A DNA stretch of 64,000 bases. Origin: Hellea sp039977295 (GTDB taxonomy: Bacteria; Pseudomonadota; Alphaproteobacteria; Caulobacterales; Maricaulaceae). Below the pieces are notes generated by a model. The model had not been told where the DNA came from and did not search any database. It saw nothing but the letters and a program-made list of their open reading frames with translations. Every line of letters starts with the position of its first letter. Position 1 is the first letter of the stretch. The stretch covers positions 62,001 through 126,000 of the forward strand of contig JBDWDN010000005.1 in assembly GCA_039977295.1 (NCBI GenBank). The letters are read 5' to 3'. The position numbers were made by a program, and so were the translations under genes. Positions 7,123-15,515 of the stretch are shown one piece after another.

Positions 7123-7985
7123 TATCGGTGGCCTTCACTTTTAAGGCGGCTACGCATGAGTAATGCCAGACCGCTAAACAGACCCGCTAGCAATATGAGA
7201 GTCAAACTCGCGCCCCAAGCATTGCGCAGAGCCTGCGGATCTGATGCCTGTTGGGCAAGTTCTAAAATATGCGTTGGTAATGTTGATACGGGCTCTACCA
7301 GGCTGCGCGGGACTTGCACCCCTGAAAAAGCCGTTGCAATGAACATGATCGGCGCGGTTTCTCCGATAGCGCGAGATAGACCGATAAGCAGCCCCGTAAC
7401 GAAACCATGAAAACTTTGCGGCAGAGTAATGCGGCGAATGATTTGGGCTTGGGTTAAGCCTAAGGCGGCTGCGTTTTCGTGGTAGATTTTTGGGACGCAA
7501 GCCATCGCTTGATATGTAGACAGGGTTACAGTGGGCAAGATCATAATGGAAAGTATAATCGAGCCGACAAACCAGGAAATGCCAGTATTGAACAGATTTA
7601 CAAAGAAAATGAGGCCAAAAATCCCGTAAGTCACTGACGGAATGGCATTCAGCGCGTAAAGACACTGATCCAACACATGCGTTAGTTTTGCATTTGAACA
7701 ATAGGCGTTTCGGAAGAGAGCTGTTCCGAGCGCTATAGGGGACACAAGAATGGCCGCCACCAAAACGATGAGCAGACTACCCAGTAATTGATAGAAAATA
7801 CCGCCAGATTTCCCAAACTCTTTTGCGGGTGTGAACAAAAACTCTAAGCTTATGGCCTCAATGCCTCTTGCAAAAATGGAGCCGAGCAGAAAAAGCAAAA
7901 CACTCACGCAAACACATAAAGAGGCACGCGCCATCAGCGCGAAAATTTTCTCCGTCAAAAGCCGTTGGTTCATGCCTTTAAACAT
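7122..7985 (-). CDS. pstA: Phosphate ABC transporter permease PstA
   Basis: A 287-residue inner-membrane permease with about six helices. The cytoplasmic loop contact with the ATPase is visible near residues 185-200 (ENAAALGLTQAQIIRRITLP), followed by GLLIGLSRAIGETAPIMF, both typical of PstA. It forms the phosphate channel with PstC. The start overlaps the end of pstC by 8 bases and the end overlaps pstB by one, so translation is probably coupled. Confidence 0.9.
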   Translation of the reverse strand: MFKGMNQRLLTEKIFALMARASLCVCVSVLLFLLGSIFARGIEAISLEFLFTPAKEFGKSGGIFYQLLGSLLIVLVAAILVSPIALGTALFRNAYCSNAKLTHVLDQCLYALNAIPSVTYGIFGLIFFVNLFNTGISWFVGSIILSIMILPTVTLSTYQAMACVPKIYHENAAALGLTQAQIIRRITLPQSFHGFVTGLLIGLSRAIGETAPIMFIATAFSGVQVPRSLVEPVSTLPTHILELAQQASDPQALRNAWGASLTLILLAGLFSGLALLMRSRLKSEGHR

Positions 7986-8877
7986 GCGCGTGTTTTCTGT
8001 TTAAAAAATAGTGTGACAAAATTGTCAGCGTGATTGTTATAACAACTAAGATGAGGCTCATAAAAACAAGCGCGCTGAAGTGTATTGATCCAAAAGCGCT
8101 CTCTCCGACTTCGCGGCCAAGCTTAGACGTAATGGTCTGTCCAGATGATAAAGGGTTAAAGAGCGGCGACGGTAAGCGGTCCAGAGATCCAATAACCAAC
8201 ATCACCGCCATGGTTTCGCCGAGAGCCCGGCCCAAGGCTAATAATCCAGCGCCAGCTATGCCGTTTCTGGCTTGCGGGAAAATGGCACTCCCGAAAACTT
8301 CATGCCGATAAAGCCCCAAAGACTTAGCATTTTCTCGAAATCTCATTGGGACGGCAGAGATCGCGTCTTCGGCTAAGGTCAAAAAAGTAGGTAAAATCAT
8401 AATACCCAACAATATCCCCGCCGTTAAGATGACGCGGCCTGATTGCAAATCAAATATATTTGCAACCCATCTATTGAGATAGGCAACACCGATTAAGCCA
8501 TAAACAATGGACGGAATACCAGCTAACACTTCTAGCGTAGATTTAAATAAACGTCTTAGCTTTGATGACCGTGTTTCGGATATATATATCGCCGTCATTA
8601 AACCCGTCGGAAAGGCAATCAATGTGGCGATGAGCATGACAAAAATAGACCCAAACACCATAGGTATAACGCCGTAAACGCCTTCATTTGGATTCCATCG
8701 TGTGCCGAATAAACCAGTGTTTTCCGCAAACATAACTGGGCCGCTTTGAAAGACTAATGTGAGTAAAATAACGCCCACAATTAGAATCGATAGAATAGCG
8801 CTGAGCTGGCAGTAAATTTTAACGCCGTCTCTGGCGCGCAGCTCCTGACGGGATCTAGGTGACACTAAAGCACTCAT
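7978..8877 (-). CDS. pstC: Phosphate ABC transporter permease PstC
   Basis: A 299-residue permease with about six transmembrane helices. Diagnostic stretches are ISETRSSKLRRLFKSTLEVLA, AGIPSIVYGLIG, the EAA-like loop ENAKSLGLYRHEVFGSAIFP and ALGRALGETMAVMLV. It pairs with PstA to form the phosphate channel. Start and pstS stop overlap as ATGA, consistent with a single operon transcript from upstream of pstS. Confidence 0.92.
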   Translation of the reverse strand: MSALVSPRSRQELRARDGVKIYCQLSAILSILIVGVILLTLVFQSGPVMFAENTGLFGTRWNPNEGVYGVIPMVFGSIFVMLIATLIAFPTGLMTAIYISETRSSKLRRLFKSTLEVLAGIPSIVYGLIGVAYLNRWVANIFDLQSGRVILTAGILLGIMILPTFLTLAEDAISAVPMRFRENAKSLGLYRHEVFGSAIFPQARNGIAGAGLLALGRALGETMAVMLVIGSLDRLPSPLFNPLSSGQTITSKLGREVGESAFGSIHFSALVFMSLILVVITITLTILSHYFLNRKHAHV

Positions 8878-9731
8878 TCGGAAATTTTAATATATCCTGA
8901 TTTTTCGACGCCCTCTTGGCCTTTAGGGCTTAAAAGAAAATCTACAAAGCTTTGTGCGGGCGGCTCAAGGTCGCCGCGCGTTACGAGTGTCAAATCTCGG
9001 ATAAAAGGGAAAGTCCCGTTACCGATATTTTCAAGTGAAGGTTCGACGACCTCTCCGGTGGGTAGAATAATAGAAAGGCCGCGAACGTCTTTGTTCAGCC
9101 AGGCGAAAGATAACATACCAATGGCGGCATTACTCTGCGTCAGCGCTGTTTGCTCTTCGTTATTTGAGCCAGTGACCAAGTCAGCGCCGGGCGCCTCAGC
9201 ATTGGGGTTCCCAAGAACGACAGCCATAAATATTTGCCGTGTGCCGCGGCTCGCTTCTTTATCAATTGCAAATATGGGCCGATCAGGTCCGCCAAATTTT
9301 GACCAATTATCTACGCGCCCCGCATAAATATCTGCAATTTGCGCCAAGCTCAGCGCTTGAACACCCGCCTCAAAAATCTCCGATGAAATACTAGGCACAA
9401 CAGCATCTATTCCTATCGCGATCTCGGTGAAATTTGTATCTGGGAACTTCGCCCGCTCACTTTTGGTGATGTCGCGTGACATCATTCCCAGTTGTGTTTG
9501 ACCCTCGGCAAGCTGATTAAACCCGCTCCCTGAGCCGCCCGCATTGACAATAACTGAAATGCCCGTCTCTATGGTGTATTGGTCTGCCGCTAAGGATACG
9601 GCCGGTAAAACAGTGGACGAGCCAGACACATTAATCGCCTCAGAGGCAGAGCAAGCGGTAAAAAGGGCGGTGAGCCCAGCTAAGCCAAGTTTCAGGGCAA
9701 TGCGCTTTTTACTTTTAAAACATATCGTCAT
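8874..9731 (-). CDS. pstS: Phosphate-binding lipoprotein PstS
   Basis: A 285-residue periplasmic solute-binding protein with a lipoprotein signal ending in FTAC (Cys27). The phosphate-binding fold is recognisable: NVSGSSTVLPAVSLAA, GGSGSGFNQLAEGQTQLGMMSRD, KEASRGTRQIFMAVV and AIGMLSFAWL, with SGSST and GSGSG positioned to bind the anion. It captures phosphate and, in this family, can also bind arsenate to varying degrees. First gene of pstSCAB, divergent from the ArsM-type methyltransferase gene. Confidence 0.9.
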   Translation of the reverse strand: MTICFKSKKRIALKLGLAGLTALFTACSASEAINVSGSSTVLPAVSLAADQYTIETGISVIVNAGGSGSGFNQLAEGQTQLGMMSRDITKSERAKFPDTNFTEIAIGIDAVVPSISSEIFEAGVQALSLAQIADIYAGRVDNWSKFGGPDRPIFAIDKEASRGTRQIFMAVVLGNPNAEAPGADLVTGSNNEEQTALTQSNAAIGMLSFAWLNKDVRGLSIILPTGEVVEPSLENIGNGTFPFIRDLTLVTRGDLEPPAQSFVDFLLSPKGQEGVEKSGYIKISE

Positions 9732-9941
9732 AGGTCTCGATTAACGGACTCTAGCTGCAAGTAACTTAAACTAATCGTGAACATCTCTTGATGAATCTTT
9801 TAACGACATGGCGCAACGCCGCCTACTCATCTCAATGTCTAAGTTTGATTGCTGCTAGACTCACCTGATATTCACACATCCGTCATTTGAATTTGGCCGT
9901 AAACCTTGTATCAACGCGCTAGATTCTAAAAAGGTGAAGTC
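9732..9941. promoter_or_regulatory. Divergent promoter region between pstS and arsM
   Basis: This 210-base gap must hold the promoters of both the pst operon (minus) and the arsM operon (plus). I searched both strands for paired Pho-box half sites and found no convincing match, and I see no clear ArsR-type inverted repeat. Regulation therefore cannot be assigned by eye. Confidence 0.5.
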
Positions 9942-11111
9942 ATGGATGATTTAACAGGCGTAGACGCGACGAATGCAGATGTGCGTGATGATGTGCAAGA
10001 GCGTTACGGCGCCGGGGCCAATGCTGTCGAAGCGGCCTTGTGTTGCCCTATCGATTATGACCCGCAATATCTGAAAATTATTCCCCAAGATGTGCTCGAC
10101 CGTGACTATGGCTGCGGTGATCCATCCCGTTATGTGCGCGAAGGCGAGACGGTTTTGGACCTTGGCTCGGGCGGCGGTAAAATTTGTTTTATCGCGTCGC
10201 AAATCGTTGGCCCTAAGGGCAAAGTAATTGGTGTGGATATGACCGATGATATGCTTGATTTGGCGCGCAGCAACGCGCCGATTATTGCCGAGCGCGTCGG
10301 CTATGCCAATGTCGAATTTAAACGCGGTCATATCGAAGACCTTAAGCTTGATCTTGACGGCCTCAACACATGGCTCGCCAAGAACCCCGTAAAAAATGCG
10401 GGCGACATGGAACGTATGGAAGCTGAAATTCTGCGGATGAAATCAGAGATGACAATGATTGCCGATAATTCGGTTGATGTGATCGTCTCTAATTGCGTGC
10501 TTAACCTCGTTTCTGATTCCAAGAAGAAGCAGCTCTTTGCTGAAATGTTTCGCGTCCTGAAAGTCGGAGGCCGTGTCGCTGTCTCAGATATTATCTCAGA
10601 TGAAGATAGCCCAGAGGCGCTTAAGAAAGATGCGCGCTTATGGTCTGGCTGTATCTCAGGCGCATTGACGGAAACAGGATTCGTAGAAGCGTTAGAGGAT
10701 GCTGGTTTTCACGGTATCACGATTGACAAATTCGAAGATGACCCTTGGCAAATCGTTGAGGGTATTGAGTACCGCTCCGCGACCTATCTCGCCTATAAGG
10801 GTAAGCAAGGCGAATGCCTCGAGAAGAACCAAGCCTTGATTTACAAAGGCCCTTGGAGCCACGTCAAAGATGATGACGGGCATGTCTTTATGCGCGGCGA
10901 GCGCTCTGCTGTTTGCGAAAAGACATTTAATCTGATGCAGCAAGAACCTTATACGGACATGTTTTACGCCGTAGAGCCCAGTATTCCTGTGACAGAACGT
11001 ATTGAGTGGCCTGCAGAAGATTGCGGTGTTCGTCGCCGCGAGCCGCAAGAGACAAAGCAAGGCGCGCCAAAGCTCACGACGGATCCCAGCCAAAATAGTT
11101 CGTGCTGTTAA
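9942..11111 (+). CDS. arsM: Arsenite S-adenosylmethionine methyltransferase (ArsM type)
   Basis: A 389-residue class I SAM methyltransferase. Motif I is VLDLGSGGGK (71-80), followed by VIGVDMT (95-101). The arsenic-binding cysteines of ArsM are all in place: CC (34-35), YGCGD (Cys58), SNCVLN (Cys185) and SGCISGA (Cys237). The protein ends in a Cys-Cys pair, as many ArsM do. It methylates trivalent arsenic in the cytosol; the sequence style matches the subgroup annotated as arsenosugar-pathway ArsM, but no ArsS radical-SAM gene is in the window. AAAGGTGAAGTC precedes the start. Divergent from pstSCAB. Confidence 0.88.
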   Translation: MDDLTGVDATNADVRDDVQERYGAGANAVEAALCCPIDYDPQYLKIIPQDVLDRDYGCGDPSRYVREGETVLDLGSGGGKICFIASQIVGPKGKVIGVDMTDDMLDLARSNAPIIAERVGYANVEFKRGHIEDLKLDLDGLNTWLAKNPVKNAGDMERMEAEILRMKSEMTMIADNSVDVIVSNCVLNLVSDSKKKQLFAEMFRVLKVGGRVAVSDIISDEDSPEALKKDARLWSGCISGALTETGFVEALEDAGFHGITIDKFEDDPWQIVEGIEYRSATYLAYKGKQGECLEKNQALIYKGPWSHVKDDDGHVFMRGERSAVCEKTFNLMQQEPYTDMFYAVEPSIPVTERIEWPAEDCGVRRREPQETKQGAPKLTTDPSQNSSCC

Positions 11112-11129
11112 GCAAGGATTGCTTGGTTC

Positions 11130-12005
11130 ATGCTTAAGCTCTTGAAAAACACCCTGAAAATTGCGGCTCTTGCCGCCCTTGCGGGGATAACATTTGCCGC
11201 TTGCGCGCCTGTCACCCTGCTCAACACGATTACGCCGTCAGGTAGCTTTTCCAAAGCTAAGGATGTGAGTTATGGCACTCTCGAGCGTCAAAAGCTAGAT
11301 ATCTATAAAGCGGATAAACCCCGCGCCAATTCTCCTATACTTGTCTTCATCCATGGCGGGTCTTGGGAAGACGGCTCTAAGGATATTTATAAATTCCTCG
11401 CCGAAGGCTTTACCTCCGAGGGGTTTGATATTGCGGTGCCCAATTACCGTCTCTATCCAGATGCGGTCTATCCGCAAATGCTGGAAGATAGCGCGAAAGC
11501 CGTCGCCCATATTGCAAAACAATTTCCTGACCGCCCGCTCGTTATTATAGGGCATTCAGCTGGCGCCTATAATGCTTTAATGGTCAGTTTGAATAAAAAC
11601 TATTTATCAGCTGAGGGTGTATCTGTTTGCGAGCGTATTGCAGGTGTTGTGTCTTTGGCCGCGCCGACAGGCGTATATGAGCTTAAAAAAGAACCGCTCA
11701 TTACAATTTTCCCTGATCGTTTTCAAAAAAATGATGCGCCTTTGGCCTATGTAGATGCGCATTCGCCAAAACTCTTCATGATGAATGGCGGCGCTGACAC
11801 CACCGTTGGTTCCAAAAATGCAGAAAACCTCGCCGCAAAAGTAAATGCCCGTGGCGGTAAAGCGCAATTAGAGATCTATGATGGCGTTGACCATACCCAA
11901 GCCGTTCAGTTTCTTTCTCGCCACTTTGACGGTAAGGCGACGTTAAAATCTGATATTATTGGCTTTATTGATGGCTTGCCAAAAAGCGGTAATTTTTGTC
12001 GGTGA
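11130..12005 (+). CDS. Alpha/beta-hydrolase lipoprotein (carboxylesterase type)
   Basis: A 291-residue protein with a lipoprotein signal ending FAAC (Cys25). The hydrolase core shows the oxyanion motif HGGSW (75-79), the nucleophile elbow GHSAGA (141-146; Ser143), an acid-bearing GGADTTV segment and a catalytic-looking His in DGVDHTQ. This layout fits the BD-FAE/carboxylesterase branch. It begins 19 bases after arsM, so it is probably in the same transcript, and ends overlapping the next lipoprotein gene. Substrate is unknown; a link to arsenic is positional only. Confidence 0.75.
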   Translation: MLKLLKNTLKIAALAALAGITFAACAPVTLLNTITPSGSFSKAKDVSYGTLERQKLDIYKADKPRANSPILVFIHGGSWEDGSKDIYKFLAEGFTSEGFDIAVPNYRLYPDAVYPQMLEDSAKAVAHIAKQFPDRPLVIIGHSAGAYNALMVSLNKNYLSAEGVSVCERIAGVVSLAAPTGVYELKKEPLITIFPDRFQKNDAPLAYVDAHSPKLFMMNGGADTTVGSKNAENLAAKVNARGGKAQLEIYDGVDHTQAVQFLSRHFDGKATLKSDIIGFIDGLPKSGNFCR

Positions 12006-12673
12006 GGCTGATTTGTCAAAGCGTTTTGATCCTATTCTTATTGGGGTGCGCTCATGTCAATCAACCGAGTATTACAAGACATGATATTGGAGGTGGTTGG
12101 ACTGTTGAGATTATACCGCCTGAATTTGCGTTTATGGAAATAAAAGAACCAGCTTTCACGGAAAAATCAGACTTGCTAATCATACCCGCAGATTTTGATT
12201 GGGTGGAAGTGGACTCTCAAAACCATAAGGTAAGAGAAACTAATCATATTGAGCTCATTGAGGTGCCAGCAGTTTATGAGGACATAATTGATAATATTAT
12301 TGTAGAAGAAAGCAAAACGAAAATATCGGTTTCGCCAGTGCTGTATAATGCTGATGGTTCAATACTACGTCCTGCTATTTTCGAGAAAATTGTAACGCCA
12401 GCTGTAACTCGACAGGTTAAAAAACGTGTTGTTAAAAGACCTAGAGAAATTATTGAAGTGCTAGGAGAGCGCCGAGAAGGATATACTCGAATCGTGAAAA
12501 CGCCAACGCGAGTTGTTCAAAATCCAGACTTCGATTACACAGAAGTAAGAGTCGGTAGAGAGAAAATTCAACGGCGTCCAAGGAAATTCATTATCAGAAA
12601 TGAAGTTAATGTTATTGTTCGTGAGTTTGATGATTTTGACGACTTCCAACTTTTCTTAACGACTATAAAATAG
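12002..12673 (+). CDS. Lipoprotein with V-x-x-P-A-V repeat character, unknown function
   Basis: About 223 residues from the GTG at 12002, which overlaps the previous stop as GTGA; a TTG two codons earlier is an alternative. The signal peptide ends LLGC, a lipobox. The mature sequence has imperfect repeats of the type IEVPAVYEDI, LRPAIFEKI and VTPAVTRQVKKRVVKRP, resembling the P-A-V-Y/T-x-x-V-x-x-x-V repeats of some large periplasmic proteins. The coding region is more AT-rich than its neighbours, which may indicate recent arrival in the operon. Function unknown. Confidence 0.55.
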   Translation: MRLICQSVLILFLLGCAHVNQPSITRHDIGGGWTVEIIPPEFAFMEIKEPAFTEKSDLLIIPADFDWVEVDSQNHKVRETNHIELIEVPAVYEDIIDNIIVEESKTKISVSPVLYNADGSILRPAIFEKIVTPAVTRQVKKRVVKRPREIIEVLGERREGYTRIVKTPTRVVQNPDFDYTEVRVGREKIQRRPRKFIIRNEVNVIVREFDDFDDFQLFLTTIK

Positions 12674-12679
12674 GACTCC

Positions 12680-13465
12680 ATGACCCACACATTCTATCAA
12701 GTCGATGCTTTCACTGATGTCTTGTTCAAAGGCAATCCCGCGGCGGTTATGAAACTGGATGCCTTCCTGCCTGATGATCTCATGCAGATAATCGCCCTTG
12801 AAAATAACCTCTCCGAGACCGCCTATGTTGTGCCGTCGGGCGATCATTTTAAACTTCGTTGGTTTACGCCGACCGTTGAGATTGATTTTTGTGGTCATGC
12901 GACTGTAGCAACCGCGCATGTTTTAGCGGCGGAATATGGTCTGACGCCGCCTTTTATCTTTGAGACGAAAGTTGGGCGGTTGAGCGTTGACCTTTGTGAC
13001 GGGCGCTATGTCCTCGATGCGCCTGTTTCTAAGGCTGTTCCTATGGATATAACAGAGGCTATGCGGGAGGCCTTTCCTGTCGCGCTTGAAAGCGCATTTA
13101 CTGCGGGCAATAATCTTTATCTGGTCTTTGAAAATGAAGCAGACGTCCGAGAGATAAAGCCCGATATGTCAAAGATTATACCGCTTTCAAATCACGGCGT
13201 TGGGATTACGGCTCTTGGGGGCGCAGAGTTTGACTGTGTCTCGCGTTTCTTTGTCCCGGCAGAAGGCATTGACGAAGATCCTGTCACAGGGTCAGCCCAT
13301 GCCGCGATTGGGCCCTTTTGGGCGGCGCGTTTGGGTAGGAGGCAGCTTAAAGCTTATCAAGCCTCAGCAAGGGGCGGTGTCTTATGGCTCGATATTGGCG
13401 GCGAGCGTCTCACCATTTCTGGCCACGCTATAACCTATATGAAAGCTGAGACGCGCAAGTTTTAA
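12680..13465 (+). CDS. PhzF family isomerase
   Basis: A 261-residue member of the PhzF family, cytosolic enzymes with a diaminopimelate-epimerase-like fold. The start MTHTFYQVDAFTDVLFKGNPAAV is classic, with the catalytic Glu in NLSETAYV (residue 46), RWFTPTVEIDFCGHATVA (60-77) and the second-domain motif DEDPVTGSAH. Most members outside phenazine clusters have unknown substrates, and no phenazine genes are present here. It follows the unknown lipoprotein by 6 bases and could be the last gene of the arsM operon. Confidence 0.88.
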   Translation: MTHTFYQVDAFTDVLFKGNPAAVMKLDAFLPDDLMQIIALENNLSETAYVVPSGDHFKLRWFTPTVEIDFCGHATVATAHVLAAEYGLTPPFIFETKVGRLSVDLCDGRYVLDAPVSKAVPMDITEAMREAFPVALESAFTAGNNLYLVFENEADVREIKPDMSKIIPLSNHGVGITALGGAEFDCVSRFFVPAEGIDEDPVTGSAHAAIGPFWAARLGRRQLKAYQASARGGVLWLDIGGERLTISGHAITYMKAETRKF

Positions 13466-14215
13466 TTAATCACGCGGATAAGAGTGAAGCGTGTTTGGAA
13501 TAATATCATAGCTATAAGGCAAGAAGAATGCGAGCTTAAGATCGCCGCTTCGCGTCCAAGTAAGTTCTTTATCCAATCCTGTCAGTACGACTCTATAATC
13601 AGGGCCTAGGCCTTCGGTGATGACGTTAATCTCTTCAACGACTTTTTTGATGACATCTTTGCGGTATTGATAGGGATTTACGACGGAGACTGAAATCTTG
13701 TCATAACTGTTAATCGTGGTGCGGTCTTCTTCCTCAATAGCGTCAACAAATTCACTGAGCATTTGCGCGATTTTATAACTATCTTCGACGCGTTCTGGAA
13801 TTTGAGTTTTGACTTTTAAGATCGCGACGGATGTATCAGGCCGGCTCCCAAAGCCAATATTGTCTGAGAAGTTATCACGGGTCAAAGGCCTCACAAAACT
13901 GCTATCATCAACGATGCTGAGTTCGATGGCAGGGTTGTCTTTTGCCGCCGCAATGAATTTATCGACGGTTTGTCCGATTTCTTTGAGGCGGGTCGAATAT
14001 TCACGGGAATCGTTTTCAATCTTGACTTCAAGAAGTAAAAAGTCGCCTCGCTTTTCTATAAATATGCCAGGGCCAAAATTCTTTGAAGATGTTCCAAGAG
14101 ACGCGTTGGAGGAAATGCGGCGGGTTGCCGTTACAACAATCTCGTCTTGTGCGGCGGAATATTGTGGCCAAGAGGCCAGAACAAGAACAAATATAAGCGC
14201 GAAAAGTTTAGTCAT
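13466..14215 (-). CDS. Secreted protein with TonB-box-like N-terminus, unknown function
   Basis: About 249 residues. The ATG at 14215 is chosen over the one four codons upstream because GGAGG lies 5 bases before it. A signal peptide ends near YSAAQ, and the mature N-terminus reads DEIVVTATRR, the same form as the TonB box of outer-membrane receptors in these bacteria. The rest lacks any plug or barrel: it is a soluble-looking alpha/beta protein with segments such as LLEVKIENDSREYSTRLKE and KKVVEEINVITEG. I do not recognise the domain. Convergent with the PhzF gene, with adjacent stop codons. Confidence 0.55.
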   Translation of the reverse strand: MTKLFALIFVLVLASWPQYSAAQDEIVVTATRRISSNASLGTSSKNFGPGIFIEKRGDFLLLEVKIENDSREYSTRLKEIGQTVDKFIAAAKDNPAIELSIVDDSSFVRPLTRDNFSDNIGFGSRPDTSVAILKVKTQIPERVEDSYKIAQMLSEFVDAIEEEDRTTINSYDKISVSVVNPYQYRKDVIKKVVEEINVITEGLGPDYRVVLTGLDKELTWTRSGDLKLAFFLPYSYDIIPNTLHSYPRD

Positions 14216-14274
14216 AGGAGCCTCCATCTAAAACCCTAGACCTTTATCAACCATATCTCAAATTCGTTCGCCTC

Positions 14275-15474
14275 TCAGGTGATATCTGGCCCTGTCCCGA
14301 GAGGTAATATGTCGATCAATTCGCCCGTCTCCCAAGGTCCGCTATTAACGGGCAGCCTGATGAGGACATTGGCTTTGGTGAGGGGAGTCAATAGCGAGCT
14401 ATCTTGGCGGGGGAAGGGTGTTACGTCCAATTGGCCAGTCTTGGAGAGCTTCGCTAAGGCGCGCATATAGGTTTCCCGCGGGCCGTTATTGGGGAGGGGC
14501 TGGGTTAGTTGCGCTTTGGTGAAGTGCAGAGTTTCATCTACCCCCATCAGGGCTTTTAGAAAAAGATGGGCGCAAACTGTGGCCGAGGCAGGATTGCCGG
14601 GCAGGCCCAGAATGAGCTGCTGTCCCATTTGGCCAAACCATGTCGGTTTACCTGGGCGCACGGCTATTTTTTCAAATATTGGCGTAAGCCCGCAAGCCTT
14701 AAAGGCCTCGCGCATATAATCATGATCTCCGACGGAGGCGCCGCCGACAGGCACGATGATGTCGGCTTGCTTGGCTTTGTGGATGAGGGCGGTGATGCTC
14801 TCTAGGCTATCGGCGGCGATTCCCATATCCATAACCTCGCCCCCCCAATGACGGATGAGCGCGCCGAGCCCTGCGGGGTTGGAGCTGATGATATCTGTAT
14901 CCGATACATCACTGCCGGGGCCCTTGAGCTCGTCCCCATTGGCGATAAGGGCGATAATTGGGCGTTTAAAGATAGGGAGGACAGCATGATTGGCAGCTGC
15001 GGCGACGGCAATGTGCATGGGGCCGATTTGGGTGCCCTGCGTGAGGAGCGTATCACCAGCCTTAAAATCAATTCCGGCTTGGCGGATATGGCGCGGAGCC
15101 TCATTATCAAAGAGCGTTGTAAGAGTATCGCCATCTCGGGCGGCATTTTCCTGTATGACGATATGGTCCGCGCCTGCGGGCACGGCTCCGCCGGTGAAGA
15201 TGCGCACGGCTTCGCCATTCGTTACCTGGCCTTGAAAGGGATGCCCTGCGGGGGCTTCGCCTATCACAGTCAATACCGCGCCTGCAGTGGTAACATCAGC
15301 AAGTTTTACGGCATAACCATCCATAGCGGAGGCTGCGAGGGGCGGCAGTGTTACGCCCGCTTTGATGTCTTCAGCCAATATAGCGCCCATAGTCTCTGCA
15401 AGCGGCAAAGATATTACGCTCCGCTCGCCACGGTGTTGAGTTAAAAGAGCAATCGCATCGGAAACAGAAATCAT
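14275..15474 (-). CDS. moeA: Molybdopterin molybdenumtransferase MoeA
   Basis: A 399-residue MoeA, which inserts molybdate into adenylated molybdopterin in the last common step of cofactor synthesis. Typical landmarks are LPPLAASAMDGYAV (43-56), RIFTGGAVPAGADHIV (90-105), PVGGASVGDHDYMREAF (240-256) and LGLPGNPASATV near residue 295. Length matches the family. AGAGGCC precedes the start. It is divergent from the xdhC-mocA-moaDEBC series, so the region is a molybdenum cofactor locus with a shared control region of about 40 bases. Confidence 0.95.
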   Translation of the reverse strand: MISVSDAIALLTQHRGERSVISLPLAETMGAILAEDIKAGVTLPPLAASAMDGYAVKLADVTTAGAVLTVIGEAPAGHPFQGQVTNGEAVRIFTGGAVPAGADHIVIQENAARDGDTLTTLFDNEAPRHIRQAGIDFKAGDTLLTQGTQIGPMHIAVAAAANHAVLPIFKRPIIALIANGDELKGPGSDVSDTDIISSNPAGLGALIRHWGGEVMDMGIAADSLESITALIHKAKQADIIVPVGGASVGDHDYMREAFKACGLTPIFEKIAVRPGKPTWFGQMGQQLILGLPGNPASATVCAHLFLKALMGVDETLHFTKAQLTQPLPNNGPRETYMRALAKLSKTGQLDVTPFPRQDSSLLTPLTKANVLIRLPVNSGPWETGELIDILPLGTGPDIT

Positions 15475-15515
15475 GGCCTCTGGATATATGACCCGCTGTG
15501 CTTTACCAAGGCCGA

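Noticed and set aside
9732..9941. Possible Pho box upstream of pstS
   Set aside because: Only one weak half site (near TTCATCA and TGTTCAC) could be found; spacing and sequence fit poorly.
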